In this document: positions 1 through 8,037 of the stretch, piece by piece | How the letters are laid out: the number at the start of each line of letters is the position of its first letter | Numbering within the stretch: position 1 is the first letter of the stretch | From: Streptomyces fulvoviolaceus | GTDB taxonomy: Bacteria; Actinomycetota; Actinomycetes; Streptomycetales; Streptomycetaceae | NCBI RefSeq assembly: GCF_000718165.1 | Contig: NZ_JOEY01000013.1 | Coordinates: 62,001 to 126,000 of the forward strand | Direction: 5' to 3' | Length of the DNA: 64,000 nucleotides | The notes under the pieces: generated by a model | Seen by the model: the letters and a program-made list of their open reading frames with translations, nothing else | Told to the model about the DNA's origin: nothing | Database searches by the model: none | Program-made: the position numbers and the translations under genes

Positions 1-102
1 AAGCCTGCCCCGAAGAAGCAGTCTGCACCGCCGCGTCCGCTGTGGCGCCGGGCCGCGGGGCGTCTCAAGCGTGCCCTGACGGACCAGCAGAAGAAGAGCT
101 GA
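1..102 (+). CDS. 3' end of an unidentified protein (partial)
   Basis: Only the last 33 codons are in the window, ending in TGA at 100-102. The tail is rich in Lys, Arg, Pro and Gln (for example RPLWRRAAGRLKRAL), like the basic C-terminal tails of other wall-polymer glycosyltransferases in this window. The next gene starts 6-9 nt downstream, so the two are probably cotranscribed. Function cannot be assigned from this fragment; a sugar-transfer or polymer gene is an inference from context only. Confidence 0.6.
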   Translation, partial: KPAPKKQSAPPRPLWRRAAGRLKRALTDQQKKS

Positions 103-111
103 GGACCTGTG

Positions 112-705
112 ATGCGACCTCTTTCCATCGACGGTGCCTGGGTGCACGAGCCGAAGATCTTCCCCGACGGCCGGGGCAGCTTCCACGAGTGGTTCAAGGC
201 CCCCCTCTTCACCGAGGCGGCCGGCCACCCGCTCTCCCTGGCCCAGGCCAACATGTCGGTCTCCAGCCGGGGCACCCTGCGCGGCATCCACTTCGCGGAC
301 GTGCCGCCCAGCCAGGCCAAGTACGTCAAGTGTGTGCGCGGCGCGGTCCTCGACGTGATCGTGGACATCCGGGTGGGCTCGCCCACCTTCGGCCAGTGGG
401 AGATCGTCCGCCTGGACGACCAGGACCACCACGCCGTCTACCTCTCCGAGGGCCTTGGCCACGGCTTCATGGCGCTCACCGACGACGCCACGGTGATCTA
501 CCTGTGCTCCGAGGGTTACGCCCCCGAGCGCGAGCACGGCATCCACCCGCTCGACCCGGCCATCGGCATCGAGTGGCCGACCGACCTCGCCCCGCTGCTC
601 TCCGCCAAGGACGAGCAGGCGCCCACCCTGGCCGAGGCCCGGGAGCAGGGCCTGCTGCCCTCCTACGAGGAGTGTGTGGCCTACCGGGCGAGCCTCGGGC
701 GCTGA
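112..705 (+). CDS. dTDP-4-dehydrorhamnose 3,5-epimerase-like protein (RmlC family)
   Basis: A 197-residue cupin of RmlC size. RmlC enzymes epimerise C3 and C5 of dTDP-4-keto-6-deoxyglucose on the way to dTDP-rhamnose and related sugars. The family signature is visible: GTLRGIHF carries the catalytic His, followed by the AKYVKCVRG and VIVDIRVGSP strands and GLGHGFMAL. Start ATG 112 is favoured because GAGG at 101-104 lies 7 nt upstream; GTG 109 is the alternative. It follows an incomplete gene by 9 nt and no rmlA, rmlB or rmlD is visible here, so the actual sugar substrate is uncertain. It probably serves the wall-glycopolymer genes that resume at 8038. Confidence 0.85.
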   Translation: MRPLSIDGAWVHEPKIFPDGRGSFHEWFKAPLFTEAAGHPLSLAQANMSVSSRGTLRGIHFADVPPSQAKYVKCVRGAVLDVIVDIRVGSPTFGQWEIVRLDDQDHHAVYLSEGLGHGFMALTDDATVIYLCSEGYAPEREHGIHPLDPAIGIEWPTDLAPLLSAKDEQAPTLAEAREQGLLPSYEECVAYRASLGR

Positions 706-713
706 GGCCCAGT

Positions 714-743
714 TTGACCGGGCCCTGAGGAGGCCCGTAACCT
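714..743 (+). promoter_or_regulatory. Predicted sigma-70-type promoter of rplU-rpmA
   Basis: TTGACC at 714-719 and TAACCT at 738-743 are separated by 18 nt, close to the HrdB consensus. The spacer contains a GGGCC...GGCCC inverted repeat. A start site near 750 would give rplU a 5' leader of about 130 nt. This is pattern matching only. Confidence 0.6.
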
Positions 744-791
744 GGACCGTCGGCGTGTCCATAGACGCGCCACATCCCCGTAAACCTCTTC

Positions 792-814
792 CTCCCGGGC
801 TTTCTGGCCGGGAG
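792..814 (+). promoter_or_regulatory. Hairpin in the rplU 5' leader
   Basis: CTCCCGG at 792-798 pairs with CCGGGAG at 808-814 around a 9-nt loop, inside the predicted untranslated leader of rplU. Ribosomal protein operons often carry autoregulatory leader structures; whether this is one is inference. Confidence 0.35.
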
Positions 815-881
815 AGGCTGCTCGCTCTGCCGGGCGGCTGGACTGCGGGGGTACCGTCCCGAGCGAGAGAGTGAGATCCGC

Positions 882-1202
882 GTGTACGCCATCGTGCGCA
901 GCGGTGGTCGCCAGCACAAGGTTGCTGTCGGCGACATCGTTGAGGTTGACAAGATTTCCACTGCCAAGGTTGGCGACACGGTCGAGCTCTCGACCCTGCT
1001 CGTTGTCGACGGCGAGGCTGTCACCAGCGACCCGTGGGTGCTGGCCGGCATCAAGGTCCAGGCCGAGGTCGTGGACCACCACAAGGGCGTCAAGATCGAC
1101 ATCCTTCGCTACAAGAACAAGACCGGCTACCGCCGTCGTCAGGGCCACCGCCAGCAGTACACGGCGATCAAGGTCACTGAGATCCCCGCGGCTGCGAAGT
1201 AA
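882..1202 (+). CDS. rplU: 50S ribosomal protein L21
   Basis: 106 residues, the normal length. The start is GTG, giving [14 protein letters not shown], a highly conserved L21 N-terminus, and the C-terminal region has the typical [14 protein letters not shown] rRNA-binding stretch. L21 is a structural protein of the large ribosomal subunit. It is followed 14 nt later by rpmA, the usual L21-L27 pair, and then by obg. A strong promoter lies at 714-743. Here the pair follows a sugar epimerase gene; in many actinobacteria an RNase E/G gene is found upstream instead. Confidence 0.98.
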   Translation: MYAIVRSGGRQHKVAVGDIVEVDKISTAKVGDTVELSTLLVVDGEAVTSDPWVLAGIKVQAEVVDHHKGVKIDILRYKNKTGYRRRQGHRQQYTAIKVTEIPAAAK

Positions 1203-1216
1203 GGGACTGAGGAGAG

Positions 1217-1471
1217 ATGGCACACAAGAAGGGCGCATCGTCCACCCGTAACGGTCGTGACTCCAACGCTCAGCGCCTCGGCGTGAAGCGCTTCGGTGGT
1301 CAGGTCGTCAACGCGGGCGAGATCCTGGTCCGCCAGCGCGGCACCCACTTCCACCCGGGTGCGGGCGTCGGCCGTGGCGGCGACGACACTCTGTTCGCGC
1401 TGAACGCCGGTGCGGTGGAGTTCGGTACCCACCGTGGCCGCAAGGTCGTGAACATCGTTCCGGTCGCCTGA
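1217..1471 (+). CDS. rpmA: 50S ribosomal protein L27
   Basis: 84 residues starting [16 protein letters not shown], the actinobacterial L27 form whose N-terminus reaches the peptidyl-transferase centre without the cleaved extension seen in Firmicutes. GAGGAGAG sits just upstream of the ATG. It is cotranscribed with rplU (14-nt gap), and the unit ends at the strong hairpin at 1487-1528. Confidence 0.98.
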   Translation: MAHKKGASSTRNGRDSNAQRLGVKRFGGQVVNAGEILVRQRGTHFHPGAGVGRGGDDTLFALNAGAVEFGTHRGRKVVNIVPVA

Positions 1472-1486
1472 TCGGAAGCTTTCGCG

Positions 1487-1528
1487 AGGCGGACCTCACT
1501 TCCCTCCCGGGAAGCGGGTCCGCCTTTC
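1487..1528 (+). terminator. Intrinsic terminator after rpmA
   Basis: AGGCGGACC (1487-1495) pairs perfectly with GGTCCGCCT (1517-1525), followed by TTCG. It lies directly after the rpmA stop and before obg, so it may only partly separate the two. Confidence 0.7.
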
Positions 1529-1575
1529 GCGTGTTGACCTAGAGACATTCCTGTACGTAACTGGAGGCACAACCC

Positions 1576-3012
1576 ATGACCACCTTCGTGGACCGCGTCG
1601 AACTGCATGTCGCCGCGGGTAACGGAGGTCACGGCTGTGCCTCCGTCCACCGGGAGAAGTTCAAGCCGCTCGGCGGTCCCGACGGCGGTAACGGCGGGCG
1701 GGGCGGCGACGTCATCCTGACCGTCGACCAGTCGGTGACCACGCTGCTCGACTACCACCACTCCCCGCACCGCAAGGCCACCAACGGCAAGCCCGGTGAG
1801 GGTGGCAACCGCTCCGGCAAGGACGGGCAGGACCTCGTCCTCCCCGTGCCGGACGGCACCGTCGTCCTCGACGGGGCGGGCAACGTCCTGGCCGACCTCG
1901 TCGGCCAGGGCACCACGTACATCGCCGCCCAGGGCGGCCGCGGCGGCCTCGGCAACGCGGCCCTTTCCTCCGCCCGGCGCAAGGCTCCCGGCTTCGCGCT
2001 GCTCGGTGTGCCCGGGGATCTGCAGGACATCGTCCTGGAGCTGAAGACGGTCGCCGACGTGGCGCTGGTCGGCTACCCGAGCGCGGGCAAGTCCTCGCTG
2101 ATCTCGGTGCTCAGCGCCGCCAAGCCGAAGATCGCGGACTACCCCTTCACGACCCTGGTCCCGAACCTGGGCGTGGTGACGGCCGGCGAGACGGTCTACA
2201 CGATCGCCGACGTGCCGGGACTGATCCCGGGCGCCAGCCAGGGCAAGGGCCTCGGCCTGGAGTTCCTGCGGCACGTGGAGCGCTGCAGTGTCCTCGTGCA
2301 CATCCTGGACACGGCCACGTTGGAGTCCGACCGGGACCCGTTGTCCGACCTGGACATCATCGAGGCCGAGCTGCGGGAGTACGGCGGCCTCGACAACCGT
2401 CCGCGCATGGTCGTCCTGAACAAGATCGACGTACCGGACGGCAAGGACCTCGCCGAGATGGTGCGGCCGGATCTGGAGGCCCGGGGCTACCAGGTCTTCG
2501 CGGTGTCCGCCGTCGCGCACATCGGGCTGAAGGAGCTGTCGTTCGCGCTGGCCGACGTGGTCGCGAAGTCGCGGGCCGCGAAGCCGAAGGAGGAGGCGAC
2601 CCGGATCGTCATCCGGCCCAAGGCCGTCGACGACGCGGGCTTCACCGTCACGCGCGAGGAGGACGGGCTGTTCCGGGTGCGTGGCGAGAAGCCGGAGCGC
2701 TGGGTGCGGCAGACCGACTTCAGCAACGACGAGGCCGTCGGCTACCTCGCGGACCGGCTCAACCGGCTCGGTGTCGAGGAGAAGCTGATGAAGACGGGCG
2801 CCCGGTCGGGTGACGGCGTCGCCATCGGCCCCGAGGACAACGCCGTCGTCTTCGACTGGGAGCCGACCGTGATGGCCGGGGCCGAGATGCTCGGCCGGCG
2901 CGGCGAGGACCACCGGCTCGAGGAGCCGCGGCCCGCCACGCAGCGCCGCCGGGACCGGCAGGCCGAACGGGACGAGGCGACGCAGGAGTTCGACGACTTC
3001 GAGCCGTTCTAG
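1576..3012 (+). CDS. obg: GTPase Obg/CgtA
   Basis: 478 residues, the usual actinobacterial length. Obg is an essential ribosome-associated GTPase; in Streptomyces it influences the switch from growth to aerial mycelium. Domains in order: glycine-rich Obg fold (about 1-158), G domain with P-loop GYPSAGKSS (about 168-176), DVPG and NKID motifs, and an Obg C-terminal domain (about 345-430) followed by an acidic and basic tail. The SD sequence CTGGAGG precedes the ATG. It follows rpmA by 104 nt, with an intervening terminator-like hairpin. Confidence 0.97.
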   Translation: MTTFVDRVELHVAAGNGGHGCASVHREKFKPLGGPDGGNGGRGGDVILTVDQSVTTLLDYHHSPHRKATNGKPGEGGNRSGKDGQDLVLPVPDGTVVLDGAGNVLADLVGQGTTYIAAQGGRGGLGNAALSSARRKAPGFALLGVPGDLQDIVLELKTVADVALVGYPSAGKSSLISVLSAAKPKIADYPFTTLVPNLGVVTAGETVYTIADVPGLIPGASQGKGLGLEFLRHVERCSVLVHILDTATLESDRDPLSDLDIIEAELREYGGLDNRPRMVVLNKIDVPDGKDLAEMVRPDLEARGYQVFAVSAVAHIGLKELSFALADVVAKSRAAKPKEEATRIVIRPKAVDDAGFTVTREEDGLFRVRGEKPERWVRQTDFSNDEAVGYLADRLNRLGVEEKLMKTGARSGDGVAIGPEDNAVVFDWEPTVMAGAEMLGRRGEDHRLEEPRPATQRRRDRQAERDEATQEFDDFEPF

Positions 3013-3067
3013 ACAGCACAGGGTTTTCTGGCGGCGGGTGTGCCTCGGGGCGCACCCGCCGCTTCGT

Positions 3068-3115
3068 GTTGACCGGCCCGCGTTGACTCCGGTTGACCGG
3101 CCCGCGTTAACTCCG
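3068..3115. repeat. Two tandem copies of a 24-bp direct repeat
   Basis: Units at 3068-3091 and 3092-3115 differ at one base (TTGACT versus TTAACT). Each unit starts with GTTGACCGG, so several TTGAC-like boxes are in phase. It lies between obg and the first FG-GAP gene. It could be a regulator site or simple slippage; nothing in the sequence decides. Confidence 0.7.
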
Positions 3116-3236
3116 GGCAAAATTCCGGCACATAGCTGGGCAACCAACCGTCGTTCCGGCGAGTCGTACTGGGCAACCCGAGGGGGGATCTTGATCCTCT
3201 CTCGGCCCAACTGCCCTTGAGATTCCCGGAGTTGAT

Positions 3237-4679
3237 GTGTCCGAGTCCGTCTCGCACAGAACGCGGCGCACCTTCACGGTCGCCCTCGCCCTGCTGGCCA
3301 CCGTCTGCGCGTCGGCGGTGTCCTTGGCCGGGCCCGCGCAGGCCACGACGAGTGTGCGGCAGGACTTCAACGGGGACGGGTACGAGGACCTGGCCGTGGG
3401 CTCCTCCTCCGCGAAGGTGAACGGCAAGTCCGGTGCCGGCTATGTCGCCGTGCTGTTCGGCTCGGCGAGCGGGCTGAAGACCTCGACGAAGAAGGTCTAC
3501 ACGCAGGCGTCCTCCGGCATCCCCGGCACCGTAGAGGCGAACGACCACTTCGGTTTCCGGCTGGCCGCGGCCGACCTTGACGAGGACGGGTACACCGACC
3601 TGGTCGTCGACGTCGACAACGAGCAGTGGAAGCAGAACGGCATCGCCCGGGACGGCAGCAGGACCGTGCTCTGGGGCAGCCGCGGCGGCCTCACGTCGGG
3701 GACGGTACTGCCCGCCCTGAGCAGCAGTCCGTACCGGGGCGGCCTGAACACCCTCCTCACCGGTGACTTCGACGGCGACGGCCACCAGGACCTGGCCGCC
3801 ACCGACTTCGTGCGCTTCGGCCCCTTCGAGAGGACCGGCGCCGCCGCCTCCGTCCAGAAGGGGGTCGACTTCCTCGAAGGCAGCCGCATGGTGACGGCCG
3901 TGGCGGCCGGTGACACGGACGGCGACGGCATCACCGACCTCGTCGCGCTGACCCGCCCCTATGACCGGGACGAGGACCACAACTACACCTATTCCCTGTT
4001 CCACCTGCGGGGCAGCCGCAGCGGCCTGCAGCCGTCGACCGCCCTGGACGGCGGGGAGTTCAGCAGCGACGAGCCCTGGGAGAGGGGCCTGGCGGTCGGC
4101 GACCTCGACGGCGACCACCGCGCGGAGACCGTCGCGGGCGGAGGCAACGCACTGGAGATCATCCCGGGCACGGCGGACGGCCCGGACGCCACCGCACGCC
4201 GGGTCGTCGACCAGGACACCCTCGGGGTGCCGGGCGCGGACGAGACGGGCGACGGCTTCGGCGACGCGATCGCGGTCGGGGACGTGGACGGGGACGGATA
4301 CGGCGACATCCTGGCCGGCAACCCGACCGAGGACCTCGCAGGGCCGGCCGACGCGGGCACCTTCGCGGTCGTCCCCGGTGGTCCGGACGGGCCGACCGGC
4401 GCCGGCACCGTGGTCCTCAGCCAGAACAGCGCCTCTGTGTCCGGTACCGCCGAGGCACGCGACCTGTTCGGCTACGGCGTCCACCTGGTCGACGGCAACG
4501 GCGACGGCCGGGTCGAGCCGGTCGTGGGCGCGGTCGGAGAGAACGCCTACGAGGGCGCCGTCTGGGTGTTCCGCTCCACCTCCGCCGGGGTCACCGCCAA
4601 GGGTTCGTTCCTGATCGGCGCCGGGACGCTCGGGACGGTCGCTTCCTCCGCCCGCCTCGGCGCCGTGTTCCCCCGCTGA
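3237..4679 (+). CDS. Secreted FG-GAP repeat (integrin alpha-like) protein
   Basis: 480 residues beginning with a Sec-type signal peptide (charged N-terminus, hydrophobic stretch about 15-32, cleavage after AQA). The mature protein is built from FG-GAP beta-propeller blades, each with a calcium-binding loop such as DFNGDGYEDLAVG, DLDEDGYTDLVVD and DVDGDGYGDILAG. The start is GTG with GGAG 5 nt upstream. Such propellers bind calcium and usually mediate extracellular interactions; no catalytic domain is visible. It is a tandem paralogue of the next gene, sharing the blade-one sequence and the C-terminal LGTVA...ARLG motif. Confidence 0.85.
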   Translation: MSESVSHRTRRTFTVALALLATVCASAVSLAGPAQATTSVRQDFNGDGYEDLAVGSSSAKVNGKSGAGYVAVLFGSASGLKTSTKKVYTQASSGIPGTVEANDHFGFRLAAADLDEDGYTDLVVDVDNEQWKQNGIARDGSRTVLWGSRGGLTSGTVLPALSSSPYRGGLNTLLTGDFDGDGHQDLAATDFVRFGPFERTGAAASVQKGVDFLEGSRMVTAVAAGDTDGDGITDLVALTRPYDRDEDHNYTYSLFHLRGSRSGLQPSTALDGGEFSSDEPWERGLAVGDLDGDHRAETVAGGGNALEIIPGTADGPDATARRVVDQDTLGVPGADETGDGFGDAIAVGDVDGDGYGDILAGNPTEDLAGPADAGTFAVVPGGPDGPTGAGTVVLSQNSASVSGTAEARDLFGYGVHLVDGNGDGRVEPVVGAVGENAYEGAVWVFRSTSAGVTAKGSFLIGAGTLGTVASSARLGAVFPR

Positions 4680-4709
4680 ACCCCAACTCCCAACTCCCTG
4701 GAGTACGTG

Positions 4710-6191
4710 ATGAACAAGCACCGCAAGGCGTGGGGAGCCGGCCTCGCCGCCGCCATGACGGTCACCGGGGCCGTGGTCCTCCCGGCCGCCTACGCCGAGC
4801 CCGCGGAAGCCACCGCGCCGGCCGCGCGGCAGGACTTCAACGGGGACGGCTACGAGGACCTGGCCGTCTCCGCGTCCCTCGGGACCGTGAACGGGAAGAC
4901 CAGGGCCGGATACGTCGCCGTGCTGTACGGCTCGGCGACCGGCCTGAAGACCTCGACCAGGCAGGTGTTCACGCAGAACAGCGCGGGCATCCCGGGCAGT
5001 GCCGAGACCGGTGACCAGTTCGGCAGCGCGCTCACTACGGCGGACCTGGACAAGGACGGGTTCGCGGACCTGATCGTCGGCGTCGGCGGCGAGGACACGG
5101 CTGACGGGGGCACCAACTCCGGTCTGGTCGAGGTCATTTGGGGCAGCGCGAAGGGACTGTCGGGCGGCGCCTCCATCGGGCCCGGCGGCGAGGGCGACCA
5201 ACTCGGCGCACAGGGGCACCTCGCGGTCGCCGATGTGGACGGCGACGGCGCGACCGACGTCCTGACCGTCGAGAACCAGCACGACCTCGCCGTCACCCGC
5301 GGCCCCTTCGCCCGGGACGGCTCCGTCTTCAACCAGGGACAGGTCGTCGTCGACAAGTACGACAGCCGCGTCCTGGACCTGGCCGTCGGCGACCTCAACG
5401 GCGACGGCATCACCGACGTGGCCGCCACCGAGAACGACGGCGACGAGTTCGACTCCCGCCGGGTCGTCTACTGGTACGGCACCTCCCAGGGGCTCACGCC
5501 GTACACGCTGGTCTACGACGTCGACGGCGCCGGACTGCAGGGCGGCGAGAGCCTCGACATCGGCGACGTGAACAAGGACGGCTACGACGACATCGTCGTG
5601 GGCCGCGCCGTCGACGGGTACGACAGCGACCTCGACACCTACCTCGCCAAGGGCGGCCGTATCGCCTGGATCCCCGGCACCAAGGACGGGCCCGACGGGG
5701 TCGCCGCGACGTTCTTCAACCAGGACCGCGAGGGCGTGCCGGGAACCGCCGAGAAGTGGGACGGTTTCGGGACCGACGTCCAGGTGGCCGACGTGGACGG
5801 CGACGGTTACGAGGACGTCGTCACGGGTGTGCCCGGCGAGGATCTCGGCTCACGGGCCGACGCGGGCGCGATCGTGACCCTGCGCGGCACCGCCAAGGGG
5901 CTGAGCGGCACAGGGTCCCGGACGGTCACCCAGAACAGCGCCGAGGTGCCGGGGACCGCCGAGAAGGGCGACACCTTCGGCCGCGCCCTGCACCTCGGTG
6001 ACACCAACGGCGACGGACTCGCCGACCTCGCCGTCGGCTCGCCCGGGGAGAACGCGGGCGCCGGACTCGTGACGTTCTTCCTCTCCGGCGTGAGCGGGGT
6101 GAACACGCCGGGCAAGGCGGTCGCCGTCGGCAACTCTCTGCTCGGCACGGTCGCGACGGGCGCGCGGCTCGGCTCCGGGTTCGCCCGCTGA
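4710..6191 (+). CDS. Secreted FG-GAP repeat protein, tandem paralogue
   Basis: 493 residues with a signal peptide ending near AYAEPAEA, then FG-GAP blades with DxDGDG or NGDG loops (QDFNGDGYEDLAVS, DVDGDGYEDVVTG, DTNGDGLADLAVG). ATG 4710 has CTGGAG 6 nt upstream; GTG 4707 is possible. It begins 30 nt after the preceding paralogue, so the two are probably one transcript. The shared first blade and C-terminus point to tandem duplication followed by divergence. The ligand is unknown. Confidence 0.85.
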   Translation: MNKHRKAWGAGLAAAMTVTGAVVLPAAYAEPAEATAPAARQDFNGDGYEDLAVSASLGTVNGKTRAGYVAVLYGSATGLKTSTRQVFTQNSAGIPGSAETGDQFGSALTTADLDKDGFADLIVGVGGEDTADGGTNSGLVEVIWGSAKGLSGGASIGPGGEGDQLGAQGHLAVADVDGDGATDVLTVENQHDLAVTRGPFARDGSVFNQGQVVVDKYDSRVLDLAVGDLNGDGITDVAATENDGDEFDSRRVVYWYGTSQGLTPYTLVYDVDGAGLQGGESLDIGDVNKDGYDDIVVGRAVDGYDSDLDTYLAKGGRIAWIPGTKDGPDGVAATFFNQDREGVPGTAEKWDGFGTDVQVADVDGDGYEDVVTGVPGEDLGSRADAGAIVTLRGTAKGLSGTGSRTVTQNSAEVPGTAEKGDTFGRALHLGDTNGDGLADLAVGSPGENAGAGLVTFFLSGVSGVNTPGKAVAVGNSLLGTVATGARLGSGFAR

Positions 6192-6386
6192 ACAACGTTC
6201 CACAGACGGTCAACTGACGGCCCGTTGCGGCAGATCCACGTTCGTCTTGTTATACGTGTGTCGCAACGGGTCCCCTGTTGTCAGCCTACTTGTCATGCAC
6301 GGGAAGGCTCACGTTCAGCGGGCGGACGGTCCCGGAGCGTGAGCTTCCCATGTCCAAGAGGCCAGCGAGGCAGGGGAGTTCGTCCG

Positions 6387-7937
6387 ATGACCGGAAAAGC
6401 GTCACCCGACCGACGCCGATTTCTGACCGCCGGTGCCGCCGTGCTCGGCGCCGCGGCCTCCGCCCAGCTGTGGCTGCCGAATACCGCCCGAGCAGCCGAA
6501 ATCCCGCTGCCCGACGGCGTGTTCAGCCTCGGTGTGGCGTCCGGCGACCCCTTGCAGGACGGCATCGTGCTGTGGACGCGGCTCGCCCCCGACCCGCTGA
6601 ACGGCGGCGGCATGCCCGACAGTGTGGTCCCGGTGGAGTGGGAGGTCGCCGAGGACGAACGGTTCAGAAAGGTCGTCCGCAAGGGCACCGCCCAGGCCCG
6701 GCCCGAGTACGGACACAGCGTTCACGTCGATGTACGGGGTCTGCGTCCGGGACGTCAGTACTGGTACCGCTTCCGCGCCGACGGCCAGCTCTCGCCCACC
6801 GGCCGCACCCGCACCGCCCCCGCCTGGCACAGCATCCGCGGCAACCTGCGCGTCGCGCTCGCCTCCTGCCAGAACTGGCAGCACGGCTACTTCACGCCGT
6901 ACGCCGACATGCTGTCCCAGGACCCCGACGTCGTGCTGTTCGTCGGCGACTACATCTACGAGTCGACGCCGTCCTCGGCGGGCCCCCGCCGGCACGAGGG
7001 CACCGGTGAGCCGTACACCCTCACCCAGTACCGCAACCGGTACGCCCAGTACCGCACCGACCCGGACCTCGCCGCGATGCACGCCAACGCGCCCTTCGTG
7101 GTCACCTTCGACGACCACGAGATCGACAACGACTTCGCCGGCGAGATCCCGCAGGACCCCGCCAACCAGTCGCACGACGCCTTCGTCGCCCGGCTCACCG
7201 CGGGCTACCAGGCCTACTACGAGCACATGCCGGTGCGCGCCGCCGCCGTACCGACCGGCCCGCACATCCAGATGTACCGCCGCCTGAACTTCGGCCGGCT
7301 GGCCCGGCTGAACGTGCTGGACACCCGGCAGTTCCGCAGCGACCAGGTCACCAGCCAGGCGGCCGCCCAGGACCCCTCGCTCACCATGCTCGGCGCCGAG
7401 CAGAAGGAGTGGCTGCTCGACGGGCTGAAGGACTCCCCGGCCCGCTGGAACCTCATCGCCTCGCAGATCATGATGGCCGAGACCGACATCCTGCTCGGCG
7501 AGGGCAAGCAGTGGTTCTACGACGCCTGGGACGGCTACCAGGTCGAGCGCAACGCCCTCCTGGACGACTTCAGGAGCGTGCGCAACCCGGTCGTGCTCAG
7601 CGGCGACCGCCACCTCACGATGATCAGCGACCTCAAGGTGGACTACGCCGACCCGGCCTCCACGGTCGTCGGCGCCGAGTTCGTCGGCACCTCCATCTCC
7701 AGCAACGGCGACCAGGACCAGGCGGCCTTCCACGCCCAGTGGGACCCGCTGAGGGCCGACAACCCGCACTGGAAGGTGATCGACGCCCACCGCGGCTACC
7801 ACCTCCTCGACATCAGCCGCGAGGGCATCGACGCGCAGGTGAGGGTCGTCGACACGGTGGTGACGCCGCAGGCCACGCCCAGCACGCTGGCCCGGCTGCG
7901 GGTGGACGCGGGTAAGCCCGGAGTCCGGGTCGTGTGA
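6387..7937 (+). CDS. phoD: Alkaline phosphatase D (PhoD family), Tat-exported
   Basis: 516 residues. The Tat motif DRRRFL lies near residue 8, followed by a hydrophobic segment ending in ARA, so the enzyme should be exported folded. PhoD is a metal-dependent phosphomonoesterase and phosphodiesterase, known to act on teichoic acids in Bacillus. Metal-site motifs FVGDYIYE, DDHEIDND and SGDRHL are present. ATG 6387 is chosen over the longer frame from 6225 because it gives an intact Tat signal and has GGGGAG upstream. Its place between surface proteins and wall-polymer genes fits phosphate scavenging or polymer turnover. A convincing PHO box was not found. Confidence 0.9.
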   Translation: MTGKASPDRRRFLTAGAAVLGAAASAQLWLPNTARAAEIPLPDGVFSLGVASGDPLQDGIVLWTRLAPDPLNGGGMPDSVVPVEWEVAEDERFRKVVRKGTAQARPEYGHSVHVDVRGLRPGRQYWYRFRADGQLSPTGRTRTAPAWHSIRGNLRVALASCQNWQHGYFTPYADMLSQDPDVVLFVGDYIYESTPSSAGPRRHEGTGEPYTLTQYRNRYAQYRTDPDLAAMHANAPFVVTFDDHEIDNDFAGEIPQDPANQSHDAFVARLTAGYQAYYEHMPVRAAAVPTGPHIQMYRRLNFGRLARLNVLDTRQFRSDQVTSQAAAQDPSLTMLGAEQKEWLLDGLKDSPARWNLIASQIMMAETDILLGEGKQWFYDAWDGYQVERNALLDDFRSVRNPVVLSGDRHLTMISDLKVDYADPASTVVGAEFVGTSISSNGDQDQAAFHAQWDPLRADNPHWKVIDAHRGYHLLDISREGIDAQVRVVDTVVTPQATPSTLARLRVDAGKPGVRVV

Positions 7938-7966
7938 CCTCGACGTATGAATCCTGTGTGACCGGA

Positions 7967-7992
7967 GCCTGGGACTCATCTGTGTCCCAGGC
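7967..7992 (+). terminator. Terminator after the phoD-like gene
   Basis: GCCTGGGAC (7967-7975) pairs perfectly with GTCCCAGGC (7984-7992) over an 8-nt loop, 30 nt after the stop codon and before the next gene. Confidence 0.7.
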
Positions 7993-8037
7993 CTCTCTCA
8001 GTCGAGTCTCAGGAATCTCTCTTACGTTCTTCTAACT

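Noticed and set aside
1534..1559. Promoter for obg (TTGACC with TACGTA)
   Set aside because: The spacer is only 14 nt, which is too short, so an obg promoter there is not supported.
3009..5282. Long open frame on the minus strand (757 codons) opposite the FG-GAP genes
   Set aside because: It is a shadow of GC-biased plus-strand genes with intact signal peptides and repeats. Its sequence is low complexity with no domain.
6260..6330. Possible PHO box (PhoP direct repeats) upstream of phoD
   Set aside because: TTGTCA (6278, 6290) and GTTCA (6313) are present, but spacing is 12 and 23 bp rather than 11-bp units and the match to the repeat consensus is poor. Left unclaimed; a PhoP motif scan would decide.
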